A DNA stretch of 20,531 nucleotides from JBBDNV01 sp040877415 (GCA_040877415.1 JBBDNV010000108.1:1-20531); one strand, 5' to 3'; shown: positions 1-9,497, numbered from the stretch's first letter. Notes: a model not told the origin generated them from the letters alone. A program made the numbers and translations.

Positions 1-941
<941 letters not shown>

Positions 942-945
<4 letters not shown>

Positions 946-1460
946 GCGCCGTCGCGGTGCGGATTTTGGGCGTCGATCCCGGGCTGAACATCACCGGCTA
1001 CGGCGTGCTGGAGGCTGTTCGGGGGCGCATCCAGGTTTGCGAAGCCGGCGTGGTGCGCGGCCACACCAGGCAATCGCTGGCCGAGCGATTGGCCGAAATC
1101 CGGGCCGGCATCGCCGACGTCATCGCCACGCTCAAGCCCGACGCGATGGCCATCGAAGAGCTTTACTCGCACTACAAACACCCGCGCACCGCGATCCTGA
1201 TGGGCCACGCCCGGGGCGTGATCTGCCTGGCCGCGGCCGAGGCCCATGTGGCCGTCACGCCGTACGCGGCCACGCAAATCAAAAAGGTGCTCACCGGCAA
1301 CGGCCGGGCTCCCAAGAGCCAGATGCAACTGGCCATCCGCCGCGAGCTGGCGCTCGCGGAAATCCCCGATCCCCCCGACGTGGCCGACGCGCTGGCCGTG
1401 GCCCTTTGTCATTACTATTTACGCGTGCGCCGCGAACTGGCCCGGCAACGACCCGCATAG
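942..1460 (+). CDS. ruvC: Crossover junction endodeoxyribonuclease RuvC
   Basis: Cleaves Holliday junctions symmetrically after RuvAB branch migration. The product is 172 residues, normal for RuvC. The RNase H-like fold shows its four acidic metal ligands: D12 in GVDPGL, E72 in AIEELY, and D146 and D149 in PPDVADAL. The segment GHARGVICLAAA and the KKVLTGNGRAPKSQM loop also match the family. The ATG overlaps the cysS stop by four bases, which fixes the start. An upstream extension of this frame exists only because cysS is GC-rich. ruvA follows after 56 bp, and ruvC-ruvA-ruvB forms the complete resolvasome set in order. Confidence 0.96.
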
Positions 1461-1477
1461 GTGATGCATCCCACGCC

Positions 1478-1491
1478 GCTTGCGGCTTAGC
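1478..1491 (+). repeat. Short dispersed motif GCTTGCGGCTTAGC, copy 1
   Basis: This 14-mer sits in the ruvC-ruvA spacer. It is identical to the motif at 2162-2175 in the ruvA-ruvB spacer. In this copy it includes most of a small hairpin, GCCGC-TT-GCGGC (1476-1487). Confidence 0.7.
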
Positions 1492-1516
1492 CCTGCCCTC
1501 CCGTAAGGCTTAAACC

Positions 1517-2140
1517 TTGATCACCAAGATCACCGGACAACTGCTCGAGCTGGCGGAAGACACCCTGAACCTGGGTGTCGGGGCTTTTGAATACGAAGTC
1601 CTGATCCCGGAGTTTTCCCGCCGCCAGTTGCAAGACAAGCTGAACGAGGAAATTCGGCTGTACACGATCGAGTATCTCGACGGCAATCCCATGCAGGGTC
1701 GCATGACGCCGCGGCTGATCGGGTTTCTTTCGGAAGTCGAACGCGAGTTTTTCGAGCTGTTCTGCTCGGTCGACGGCGTGGGGGCCAAAAAGGCTCTGCG
1801 GGCCATGGTTCGTCCCGTGCGCGAAGTGGCCCGAGCCATTGAAGCACAGGACACCACATCCTTGTCCGCCTTGCCCGGTATCGGCCCGGCAACGGCCGAC
1901 CGCATCGTCGCCAAGCTCCGTCGCAAGGTGCCCAAATTCGCCCTGATGGCCGCCCGCGAAGAACCCACGGCCGCCGACGTCGCGCTCGACGTCGTCAGCG
2001 AGACCTTTGAAGTCCTGCGCAAGCTCGGCCACGGCGAAAGCGACGCCCGGCGCTTGATCGACGCGGCGCTCGGGCAAAAGAAGAAATACAAGGACGTGCA
2101 AGAACTGCTGCAAGCGATCTACCAGCAGAGCCAGGGTTGA
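1517..2140 (+). CDS. ruvA: Holliday junction branch migration protein RuvA
   Basis: RuvA binds four-way DNA junctions as a tetramer and loads the RuvB motor. The product is 207 residues. An N-terminal OB-fold (about 1-65, MITKITGQLLEL) is followed by two helix-hairpin-helix motifs, CSVDGVGAKKAL (about 83-94) and LPGIGPATADRI (about 119-130). A flexible linker then leads to a C-terminal RuvB-contact domain (about 152-203, ending ELLQAIYQQ). The start must be TTG: an in-frame TAA stands only two codons upstream (1511-1513), and MITKITG is the conserved RuvA N-terminus. A weak TAAGG at 1504-1508 lies 8 nt before it. The OB-fold loop around residues 50-66 is somewhat longer than in E. coli. Confidence 0.95.
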   Translation: MITKITGQLLELAEDTLNLGVGAFEYEVLIPEFSRRQLQDKLNEEIRLYTIEYLDGNPMQGRMTPRLIGFLSEVEREFFELFCSVDGVGAKKALRAMVRPVREVARAIEAQDTTSLSALPGIGPATADRIVAKLRRKVPKFALMAAREEPTAADVALDVVSETFEVLRKLGHGESDARRLIDAALGQKKKYKDVQELLQAIYQQSQG

Positions 2141-2161
2141 TATCCAGCCGCGTTGGCCTCG

Positions 2162-2175
2162 GCTTGCGGCTTAGC
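2162..2175 (+). repeat. Short dispersed motif GCTTGCGGCTTAGC, copy 2
   Basis: Second exact copy of the 14-mer, in the ruvA-ruvB spacer about 100 bp before the ruvB GTG. Only four of the five bases that form the left arm of the copy 1 hairpin are kept, so the dyad here is weaker. Confidence 0.7.
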
Positions 2176-2264
2176 ACAAGCACTCCGCCGCACTCCGTCC
2201 CAACTCCCCTGCCCCGCCCCGGCTCCGTCCGTTATATTGACGGTGTTCATACGTTCCCCATCAC

Positions 2265-2270
2265 GGAGGA
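2265..2270 (+). promoter_or_regulatory. Shine-Dalgarno site of ruvB, decides GTG start
   Basis: GGAGGA lies 7 nt before GTG 2278. It selects this codon over the TTG at 2137 that overlaps the ruvA stop and would add 47 non-conserved residues. Confidence 0.8.
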
Positions 2271-2277
2271 CTGCACC

Positions 2278-3300
2278 GTGCGCGAGCCGGTTTTGCAGGG
2301 TGGCGCGACACCCGACGATGCTGATCGCGATCTGCGCCCCCAGCACATGCGCGAGATGGTCGGCCAGCGGGACGTCTACGCGCGGTTGGAGATCGCCGTC
2401 GATTCGGCCCGCAAGCGCGGCGCGGCCCTGGGCCACATGCTGTTCGACGGCCCGCCCGGGTTGGGCAAGACGACCTTTGCCACCTGCATTCCGCGCGACT
2501 TGGGCGTGGCCATGCAAATCGCCAGCGGCGCGGTCCTGCAAGCTCCCAAGGATTTGATCCCCTACCTCACCAACGCCGAAGAACACTCGGTGCTGTTCAT
2601 CGACGAAATCCACCGCTTGCCCAACGCGGTCGAGGAATTCTTGTACCCGGCCATGGAGGATTTTCGGATCGACATTCTTTTGGGCGAAGGGGTCAACGCG
2701 CGGACGATCAACATGGCCTTGCGCCCCTTTACACTGATCGGTGCCACAACCCGGGCCGGCTTGCTTTCGGCCCCCTTGCGCGATCGGTTTCAAATTCGCG
2801 AGCATCTGGACTTTTATAGCGTCGAGGAACTGACCGAAATCGTCCTGCGCAACGCGGGCAAGCTGAAGACCGACATCGAAAAACCGGCAGCCCACGAAAT
2901 CGCTTCCCGCAGCCGCGGCACGCCCCGGTTGGCCAACAACCGGCTGCGCTGGGTGCGCGATTACGTCACCAGCAAGGCCGACGGCCGCGTGACCCTGCCG
3001 TTGGCCCACGCCGCGCTCGACATGCAGGGGATCGACTCGCTCGGTCTCGACAGCCAAGACCGCCGCTACCTGGCGACGATCGGCCGGGTCTTTCACGGGG
3101 GACCGGCGGGGGTCGAAGCGGTGGCCCACACGATGAACCTGACGATCGACACCCTGGAAGATGAAATCGAGCCCTATTTGCTGCGAATCGAGCTGCTCAT
3201 TCGTACTCCGCGGGGACGCAAAATCACCGCCGCCGGTTTGGAGCACGTTTCGCTCGCGCCGCGCGAAAAGTCGGACGCTCAGCGACCGCTCTTTAGCTGA
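2278..3300 (+). CDS. ruvB: Holliday junction branch migration ATPase RuvB
   Basis: AAA+ motor that forms hexamers on the DNA arms of a RuvA-bound junction and drives branch migration. The product is 340 residues from GTG 2278. It shows Walker A GPPGLGKT (58-65), Walker B LFIDEIH (106-112), sensor 1 GATTRAG (155-161), the LRDRF arginine-finger segment (167-171), and a C-terminal winged helix ending in LLIRTPRGRKITAAGLEH. The N-terminus is short and starts MREPVLQGG. TRLANNRLRW-type residues (PRLANNRLRW, about 219-228) are the sensor 2 region. It lies 137 bp after ruvA, with a spacer of its own that shares a 14-bp motif with the ruvC-ruvA spacer. The assignment is secure. Confidence 0.96.
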   Translation: MREPVLQGGATPDDADRDLRPQHMREMVGQRDVYARLEIAVDSARKRGAALGHMLFDGPPGLGKTTFATCIPRDLGVAMQIASGAVLQAPKDLIPYLTNAEEHSVLFIDEIHRLPNAVEEFLYPAMEDFRIDILLGEGVNARTINMALRPFTLIGATTRAGLLSAPLRDRFQIREHLDFYSVEELTEIVLRNAGKLKTDIEKPAAHEIASRSRGTPRLANNRLRWVRDYVTSKADGRVTLPLAHAALDMQGIDSLGLDSQDRRYLATIGRVFHGGPAGVEAVAHTMNLTIDTLEDEIEPYLLRIELLIRTPRGRKITAAGLEHVSLAPREKSDAQRPLFS

Positions 3301-3513
3301 CCGACCGTTTAGTAGCTAAATGCTTGTCGAAACAGGCTTTACTATCAAAAAAATCGTTACCACCTGCTTGTAAAGACCCGTGGGCATGCGTTAGATTGTA
3401 GGCACGCGAAGGGACTCAGTATCGCTTTGAGATTGCGTGCGTATCAGCCTTTCTTCGACGATTTCGGTCGGTTCTCGACTGCAATAAACCTGGCCTTTTC
3501 GGGCGAATTCTAG

Positions 3514-3551
3514 GGAGCCTGTGCCAGGCGCTTCGCGAAGATCACGGCTCC
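3514..3551 (+). promoter_or_regulatory. Nested inverted repeat before the sigma factor gene
   Basis: GGAGCC (3514-3519) can pair with GGCTCC (3546-3551) and encloses the perfect palindrome CTTCGCGAAG (3531-3540). It ends 18 bp before the GTG start of the sigma gene, where it could act as an operator or mRNA structure. The rest of the 3301-3569 spacer is noticeably less GC-rich than the genes around it. I see no convincing -35/-10 pair in it. Confidence 0.4.
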
Positions 3552-3556
3552 TGGAT

Positions 3557-3562
3557 GGGGAG
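3557..3562 (+). promoter_or_regulatory. Shine-Dalgarno site of the ECF sigma gene, favours GTG start
   Basis: GGGGAG lies 7 nt before GTG 3570. The alternative in-frame ATG at 3555 has no purine-rich site in front of it and would itself overlap this sequence. Confidence 0.6.
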
Positions 3563-3569
3563 TGCAGAA

Positions 3570-4079
3570 GTGGCATTAACACAGGCAAGCTTCGATCGCC
3601 TGGTTGCTGATCACGGGTCGGCCCTGTACCGCATGGCCTTTCGCATGATTGGCGACCGTCACGAAGCCGAAGACATCGTTCAAGAGACCTACCGCTCGGC
3701 GTGGACCAGCCGGCGGGGGTACGAGTCGGGCCATAGTCAACGGGCCTGGCTGGCCTCGATTTTGCGTCGTCGCGTCGTCGATCGTTGGCGCAGGCACCGG
3801 ATGCCGGCCCCCGCGGGTGGCGACTTTACGGTGGATGTCGAGGTCAACGGGGCCGACCCCACGGCCCAAGAGTTTACCGACGAAATGCAACACGCCTTGA
3901 ATCGCCTCCCCATGGAACTGCGTGAGTCGCTGCTTTTGGTTGTCGTCGCCGAATTGACGCACCAGGAAGTGGCCGACATGTTGAAAGTGCCGTTGGGAAC
4001 GGTCCTTTCACGCGTCAGTCGCGCACGCGAGCGTTTGCGTGAATACTGGCTGTTGGCGGCAAAATCAATGGCTGGCTGA
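3570..4079 (+). CDS. ECF-family RNA polymerase sigma factor
   Basis: Directs RNA polymerase to a small set of promoters, usually under control of a membrane anti-sigma factor. The product is 169 residues from GTG 3570 (174 from ATG 3555). Region 2 covers about 6-77, with YRMAFRMIGDRHEAEDIVQE (core-binding and -10 recognition helix) and SQRAWLASILRRRVVDRWR. After an acidic linker, region 4 covers about 105-158, with LNRLPMELRESLLL and the helix-turn-helix ELTHQEVADMLKVPLGTVLSRVSRARERL. There is no region 1 or 3, as is typical of ECF/sigma-24 types. The next gene, 41 bp downstream, encodes a one-pass membrane protein with an anti-sigma-like N-terminus, its likely partner. The ECF subgroup cannot be assigned by eye. 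Confidence 0.92.
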   Translation: MALTQASFDRLVADHGSALYRMAFRMIGDRHEAEDIVQETYRSAWTSRRGYESGHSQRAWLASILRRRVVDRWRRHRMPAPAGGDFTVDVEVNGADPTAQEFTDEMQHALNRLPMELRESLLLVVVAELTHQEVADMLKVPLGTVLSRVSRARERLREYWLLAAKSMAG

Positions 4080-4120
4080 TGGACCCCGCTGGAATCGTCC
4101 TACCGCGTTAATTGTTGACC

Positions 4121-6103
4121 ATGCCCGACTTCGCCTTCGACGAATGGATGGACGCGCAACTGCGCAATGTGCCGGTGCCGAGCGATTTGCACGCGCGCCT
4201 GGCCGCCGGCCGTCCTCCCAGTGACGACGAGCTCGACGCCCTGCTGCGCGACGTGCCCGTGCCGCCGCAGCTCGAGCGTCACTTGCGCCGCATTGCCTGG
4301 CGCGGCCGAACGTCGTCGGTGTGGGGCAGTCTGGCGCTGGCGGCCTCCGTCTTGATCGTGCTGGGAACCGGCGCCTACCTGGCGATTTTCTCTGGCGCGA
4401 TAGCGCCCGACGCGCCGATGGTTGCCAGCCAAAGCGCTGTTCGGGAGCCGGAAATTGCCACGCGGCCCGTCGCGCGACGGTCCCAACGCAAAGCGTCTCC
4501 GCGCAGGCAACAGCCCGTTGTCGTTCCTCTCGGCCCGCCTCGACAGGTGTCCGACGACCCGCCCCAGAAGCTTCCGTTCACGCTCAAAGACGTGGCGACC
4601 GTAAGCACGTCCATCAAACAGGCCATCGAGGCCAGGCTGCAAGCGCGCGCCGCCTTGGGCGCAAGCGGAGAAATTGAGCGGCTGCCCGAGCTCGACGCCT
4701 TTGAATCGCCCGTTCCGCGCGGCGTGGTTCCTCCGCGCCTGGGCGGCTACGACATGCTGTTTCAATTACGATACGGCGAGCAGCCGTTCGTTTCGCCCGC
4801 GGCCCACAAGGATTTGCGCGCCAGCCGCGTGCCGTTCACGTTTCGCACCGCCAGCTACGACCTGGCGGTAGCCCGCGTCGGCGCGGGGCAGTTGCCCGCG
4901 AACGAGGAAATTCGCGTCGAAGACTTCCTGGCCGCGCAGCGCTACGCTCTGCCGGGCCCGCCGGCAGGCAGCTTGGCGCTGCACGCCGCCGCCAGCCCCT
5001 CGCCGCTCGGCGAACCGGGACTGCACCTGCTGCAACTGATCGTACAGGGCGGCAAAGCGTCGAAGCCGCGCCGCCAAGGGGTGCGCTTGATCGCCGTTGT
5101 CGACACTTCTGCGGCGATGCGGTTCGAAGCGCGCGCCAAGACCGTCGAGCGCGCCCTACTGAACCTGGGGCGCGAGTTGGAAGCCGCCGATCGGCTGACG
5201 CTGATCGGCTTTGCCGAACAGCCGCGCGTGCTGGCCGAAAACCGCACGCGCGACGAGCTCGCGGAGCTGCTCGCCTCGGGCACCCTCGGGCAATCGGACG
5301 GTTCGGCCGACTTTCCGTCCGCGATCCAGTCGGCCTGCGAGGCCGTGCGGGCCGTGCCGTCGAGCGAGGCGCGGCGAGTCGTGTTTGTCACGGCCGGCCG
5401 CGCGGAATTCGACGACGCTCAATTAAGCCGCTCGCGCGAGTCGCTCTTGCACCTGGCCGCGGCCGATATTCCCTGGCAAATCATCCGCTTGTCCCCCACC
5501 GACGACAATTCGCAATGGGACGACCTGGCTCGCCGAGCGCACGGCCGCACGTGCGCCGTCACTTCGGCCGACGGGCTGTATGCCGTTCTGCTGGAAATCC
5601 TGACCGGACGGCCGCAGACCGTGGCCAATAGCGTGTCGATGCGAATTACGTTCAACCCCAAGGTGGTCACCAGTTACCGGATGCTGGGACATGCCTCCGC
5701 CACGTTGACCGGCGAGGCCGGCGACCCGCTGGAAGTCGATCTCGTCGCCGAACAAACGGCCACCATCATGTTTGAATTGTGGCTCAAGCCGGCCGGGAAC
5801 GGCGAGCTGGCCACCGCCGAGCTGCTGTGGCGCGATCCGGCCAGCGGCCAGCCGCGGCGCAGCGTGCAGCCGATCCGGCGATCGCAAGTCGCCTCGTCCT
5901 TCGCACAGGCTCCCCCCTGGCTCCAGCAGGGAATCCTGGCGGCCAGCACGGCTGAATTCATGCGCGCGAGCTATTTTGTGCCGCGCTCTCGGCGGCTCGA
6001 CCGGTTGCTCGATTTGGCGGCCCAAGTCGACGATCGCGCGGAAAAAATGCCCGAGTTTCAAGCCCTCGTCCGCTTGATCCGCGACGCCGGCAAGTTGCAC
6101 TAA
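4121..6103 (+). CDS. Membrane-anchored YfbK-like VWA protein with anti-sigma-like N-terminus
   Basis: 660 residues from ATG 4121. The cytoplasmic N-terminus (1-66) has two copies of a short motif, LRNVPVPSDLHARL (14-27) and LRDVPVPPQLERHL (42-55). One membrane span follows (about 67-90), then a Pro/Arg-rich linker (about 100-150). The extracytoplasmic part resembles YfbK-type VWA proteins: an N-terminal module with EQPFVSPAAHKDL and the RTASYDLAVARVGAGQLP segment (220-260), a VWA-like core (about 320-490), and a C-terminal module with ITFNPKVVTSYRMLGH. The metal site looks degenerate. DxSxS reads DTSAA (328-332), the usual Thr of the second loop is replaced in GSADF, and the TDG motif reads TAG (424-426). 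Placed directly after the sigma gene, it probably regulates it. That role is inferred from position and topology. A TTG at 4112 is a less likely start, and neither start has a good ribosome site. Confidence 0.82.
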   Translation: MPDFAFDEWMDAQLRNVPVPSDLHARLAAGRPPSDDELDALLRDVPVPPQLERHLRRIAWRGRTSSVWGSLALAASVLIVLGTGAYLAIFSGAIAPDAPMVASQSAVREPEIATRPVARRSQRKASPRRQQPVVVPLGPPRQVSDDPPQKLPFTLKDVATVSTSIKQAIEARLQARAALGASGEIERLPELDAFESPVPRGVVPPRLGGYDMLFQLRYGEQPFVSPAAHKDLRASRVPFTFRTASYDLAVARVGAGQLPANEEIRVEDFLAAQRYALPGPPAGSLALHAAASPSPLGEPGLHLLQLIVQGGKASKPRRQGVRLIAVVDTSAAMRFEARAKTVERALLNLGRELEAADRLTLIGFAEQPRVLAENRTRDELAELLASGTLGQSDGSADFPSAIQSACEAVRAVPSSEARRVVFVTAGRAEFDDAQLSRSRESLLHLAAADIPWQIIRLSPTDDNSQWDDLARRAHGRTCAVTSADGLYAVLLEILTGRPQTVANSVSMRITFNPKVVTSYRMLGHASATLTGEAGDPLEVDLVAEQTATIMFELWLKPAGNGELATAELLWRDPASGQPRRSVQPIRRSQVASSFAQAPPWLQQGILAASTAEFMRASYFVPRSRRLDRLLDLAAQVDDRAEKMPEFQALVRLIRDAGKLH

Positions 6104-6431
6104 TCGGTTTGCCGCGCCGGCAACTCCCGGGCGATCTGCCTTTCTTGGCACCAGGTACCTGAGAATACCGCAAAACGCGTGCGCACCACGGATTGTGTTC
6201 CCGCGCCCCGGATTATAAGTTGGGTATATAGAGGACGAGGCAGGCCAGAGGCGGCCCGGAACCCGCCCCCGAGCAAAGCAACGATCGCGAAGGGCCCTTC
6301 TATCCCGCCGACGTGTTCGCGCGGATGCTGTCTGGGAGCGTCAAGGAAATACGCCCCCAGGGTCGCGTCCACGCGAAAAAAAGCGCGGAACGACCACTCC
6401 AAAAGGCCCGTTAGACTGTGTCGAGGAATGG
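6104..6431 (+). other. 328-bp intergenic region before the TPR/ExbBD operon
   Basis: No plausible gene. It contains a 10-bp perfect palindrome CAGGTACCTG (6152-6161) and an AT-rich patch (6211-6230, including TATAAG at 6214-6219 and TATATA at 6225-6230). TTGTGT at 6193-6198 lies 15 bp before TATAAG. This could be a weak sigma70-like promoter for the operon, but the match is poor. A small CGCG-TCCA-CGCG dyad lies near 6363-6375. GAGGA at 6423-6427 is the ribosome site of the next gene. Confidence 0.4.
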
Positions 6432-9400
6432 ATGAAAGCGATCGCCCTCTTCTTGCTCGTCGCGCTGGTTCTGGCCCCAGACAACCCGACCCGCGGAGCA
6501 TCGGCCGCCGAGCCGGTTGAGGCGTTCCTGGAAGCGCTGCGCGGGCGCAGATTCTACGACGAAGCCTTCGACTACCTGGAACAACTGCGCGCCAGCGCGC
6601 ACCTGGGAGCGCCGTTCCAGGAAAGACTGCTTTACGAGCAGGCTGTCACGCTGCTGGCCAGCGCCTCGGACACGAGCGACCCGCGGGTCCGCGAGACCCG
6701 GCTGGCCCGCGCCGCAGAACTGTTCGAAAAATTCTACGCGAGCCACCCGCAGCACTTGCTGGCGGCGTCGGCCAAGAACCAGCTCGCCGGCATTCTCGTC
6801 GAGCGCGGTCGCAACGAGCTTCGAGAGGCCCTTGACACCACGAAGGACTCGGCGGCAGCCCGGGCGCGCGAATGGTTCGAGCAAGCGCGCGGGCAGTTCG
6901 CCGCGGCTGAAAAAGATCTCGACGCGCAATTGGGCACGATGCCCAAACTCCTTGCGCCCGGCGAAATCGAGCTCAAGGACCAGAAGCGGCAGTTGGCCGG
7001 CGACCTGGCCCAAGCGCGCCTGTTGCGCACCAGCATCGACTACGAGCTGGCCAAGACCTACGAACCGGCAAGCGCGAAAGCCAAACAGCATTTCACCGAC
7101 GCCGCCCGGAATTACGCGGCGCTCTATGAAACGTATCGCACGCGGGCGGTCGGATTGCTGGCGCGGCTCTGGGAAGGTCGCTGCTACCAGGAGTTGGCAC
7201 AATACACCGAGGCCTTGGGCTGTTACCAGGAATTGATGGACCTTGCGGACGCGGACGAGACGCGAACGATCAAGACCATGGCGACGCGCCATGCGCTTGA
7301 GTGTTGGACCAACGACGGGGTTAAGAAGTATCAGGCCGCCATCGAGCGCGGCGAGCGATGGGAAAAGGAAGCGGGCTCCGGCGCGACCGATGCCGACGCG
7401 CTGGCGATTCGCTATTTGACTGCCCTGGCCTGCCAGGAGCAGTCCCAGTCGCTGCCGGACAAAGATCCGAACCGCAAAAAGCTGGTTGGCGTCGCGCGCC
7501 AGCACGTCGGCGCCGTGGCGCGGCAACCGGGGGAATACCAGCGGCCGGCCAAGACGCTGCTGGTGGCCTTGAGCGGCAAAAACGCGCCGGACGGCAACGC
7601 CCCGCCGGGCAAGTTTGCCGACGCCTACGAGCAGGCGCAGCAGGCCCTGTCGCGAGTGCAGGGGGCCGCGGCGGCGCTTTCGGCCGCGCGGGCGGATACC
7701 GGCAAAGCGGCCCTCGAGAAACTGACAAAGCAAAAGGACGAAAGCGCGGCGCAGGCCATGAAGCTATTGCGCCTGGCCCTGAGCTTGAGTGATCCGAAGA
7801 CGCCGCTCGAAGACCTGAATTCGGCCCGCTACTACCTCTGCTACGTGTGCTGGGACACCGGCAACTATTACGAGGCCGCGGTGCTCGGCGAGTTTCTGGC
7901 CCGCCGCTACCCCGATAGTTTGCCCGGACGGCAAGGCGCGCGGATCGCGCTGGCGGCCTACGTGCGCTTGTACGGCGCATCGGACGCTCCCGACCGCTCG
8001 TTCGAATTGGCGAAAATCCAACAGATTGCCGAAATGACGTTCCAGCGCTGGCCCGACCAGGAAGAAGCGGAAGAAGCGGCGCTTACGCTGGTGAATTTCG
8101 CCGCCGCCGCCGGACAGGTCGACAAGGCCGTGGGATACCTCGCACGGATTTCCGCCGACTCGCCGCGCCGAGGGCAGGCTGAGCTGCGCGCCGGGCAGGC
8201 TCTCTGGTCGAGCTATTTGCGCGCATTGCGATTGCCCGACGAAGACCGCCCGCCGCCGGAAAAATCCCAGGCGCTCAAGCAGCAGGCACAAGAGATCCTG
8301 ACCCAGGGCATCGAACGCGTCGGCAAATCGGGCCCGCTCGACGCGACGTTGGCCTCGGCCGCGTTTTCACTGGCGCAAATCTGCGTCGAGTCCGGCGACA
8401 CCGCCAAGGCGATCTTCTGGCTCGAGCAGCCCAAGTTTGGCCCGCTCACGCTGGTCAAAGCCGGCCATCCCGCCGCGGCCCGCGAGGGTTTCGCCGTCGA
8501 AACCTACAAGATGGCGCTGCGGGCCTACGTTTCCGTCAGTCCTCAACAGCTCGAAAAAGCCGAAGAGGCGATGAACGCCCTGGAAAAACTGGTGGGTGGG
8601 ACCGGCGACGCCAAGGCCGCCGAAAACCTGACGGCGATCTACATCAGCCTCGGCCGCCAATTGCAGGACCACCTCAAGGAGCTGCGCAAAAGTGGAAATA
8701 CGAACGAGCTGGACTCCGTCTCCAAGGCCTTCGAAGTGTTTCTCGATCGCGTCGTGAAGCGCGACGCGGGCGGCAGCTATGCCTCGCTCAATTGGGCTGG
8801 CGAAACGTACTACAGTCTGGGCGCCGGATTCGATGAAGGCGGATCGAGCGCCTCGCCGCGGGCCAAATCGTATTTGCAAAAGGCCACCACCGCCTACCGG
8901 CGCATGCTCGAAATGGCCCAAAAAGATCCCAAGTACAAAGACCAGCCCGACGCGCTGGTCGGGATGCGCTTGCGGCTGGCCGATTGCCTCATGCGCGGTG
9001 GCGACTTCGACGAGGCGATCAAGACGGTCGCCGACGTGCTCAAAGACCGGCAAATGCTCATTAGCGCCCAAGTCCAGGCCGCCGAAATCTATCAGGCCAA
9101 AGGCGCCACCGATCCCAAGGGCTACGAGTTGGCCATCCTGGGCGGACAGCCCAAAAGAGACGGCACGAATCTCATTTGGGGCTGGGGCAAGATTTCGAAA
9201 ATGACGATGAACAACCCCAAATTCGAGCAAACCTTTCACCAAGCGCGGTTGAACATCGCCGCTGCCCGCTACCAATACGCCCTGGCCCAGAAAGACAAGG
9301 CCCGGCGCACCAAAGTCCTGGAGGCCGCCGTCGGCGATCTCTGGCAGACGTACAAGCTGCTGCCGAAGCTGGGCGGCCCGGATACCACGACTCAATATGA

Positions 9401-9497
9401 TCGAACGCTCAAAAAAATTCAAAAGGCCCTGGGCAAACCGGAAACCGGGCTGGCGGAATTCAAACAGCGCGACGCCGCCGCAGCCGCGTCCAAGTGA
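6432..9497 (+). CDS. Large exported tetratricopeptide-repeat protein
   Basis: 1021 residues with an N-terminal signal peptide: MK, a hydrophobic stretch ALFLLVALVL, and likely cleavage after ASA at about residue 25. The protein is therefore predicted to act in the periplasm. The mature part is almost wholly alpha-helical and Ala/Leu/Glu-rich, with TPR-like units, for example around 244-271 (GRCYQELAQYTEALGCYQEL), 464-496 (CWDTGNYYEAAVLGEFLARR) and 839-872 (RLADCLMRGGDFDEAIKTV). No enzymatic motif is visible. The start is ATG 6432, 4 nt after GAGGA. An out-of-frame ATG sits at 6428. The next gene starts 22 bp downstream, which suggests co-transcription with the second TPR protein and the ExbB/ExbD genes. 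A scaffold or cargo-binding role for that channel is inferred; the exact function is unknown. Confidence 0.85.
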   Translation: MKAIALFLLVALVLAPDNPTRGASAAEPVEAFLEALRGRRFYDEAFDYLEQLRASAHLGAPFQERLLYEQAVTLLASASDTSDPRVRETRLARAAELFEKFYASHPQHLLAASAKNQLAGILVERGRNELREALDTTKDSAAARAREWFEQARGQFAAAEKDLDAQLGTMPKLLAPGEIELKDQKRQLAGDLAQARLLRTSIDYELAKTYEPASAKAKQHFTDAARNYAALYETYRTRAVGLLARLWEGRCYQELAQYTEALGCYQELMDLADADETRTIKTMATRHALECWTNDGVKKYQAAIERGERWEKEAGSGATDADALAIRYLTALACQEQSQSLPDKDPNRKKLVGVARQHVGAVARQPGEYQRPAKTLLVALSGKNAPDGNAPPGKFADAYEQAQQALSRVQGAAAALSAARADTGKAALEKLTKQKDESAAQAMKLLRLALSLSDPKTPLEDLNSARYYLCYVCWDTGNYYEAAVLGEFLARRYPDSLPGRQGARIALAAYVRLYGASDAPDRSFELAKIQQIAEMTFQRWPDQEEAEEAALTLVNFAAAAGQVDKAVGYLARISADSPRRGQAELRAGQALWSSYLRALRLPDEDRPPPEKSQALKQQAQEILTQGIERVGKSGPLDATLASAAFSLAQICVESGDTAKAIFWLEQPKFGPLTLVKAGHPAAAREGFAVETYKMALRAYVSVSPQQLEKAEEAMNALEKLVGGTGDAKAAENLTAIYISLGRQLQDHLKELRKSGNTNELDSVSKAFEVFLDRVVKRDAGGSYASLNWAGETYYSLGAGFDEGGSSASPRAKSYLQKATTAYRRMLEMAQKDPKYKDQPDALVGMRLRLADCLMRGGDFDEAIKTVADVLKDRQMLISAQVQAAEIYQAKGATDPKGYELAILGGQPKRDGTNLIWGWGKISKMTMNNPKFEQTFHQARLNIAAARYQYALAQKDKARRTKVLEAAVGDLWQTYKLLPKLGGPDTTTQYDRTLKKIQKALGKPETGLAEFKQRDAAAAASK

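Noticed and set aside
2137..2277. TTG start overlapping the ruvA stop, extending RuvB by 47 residues
   Set aside because: The extension is Ser/Pro-rich and unlike any RuvB N-terminus. GTG 2278 has GGAGGA at ideal spacing and gives the normal length.
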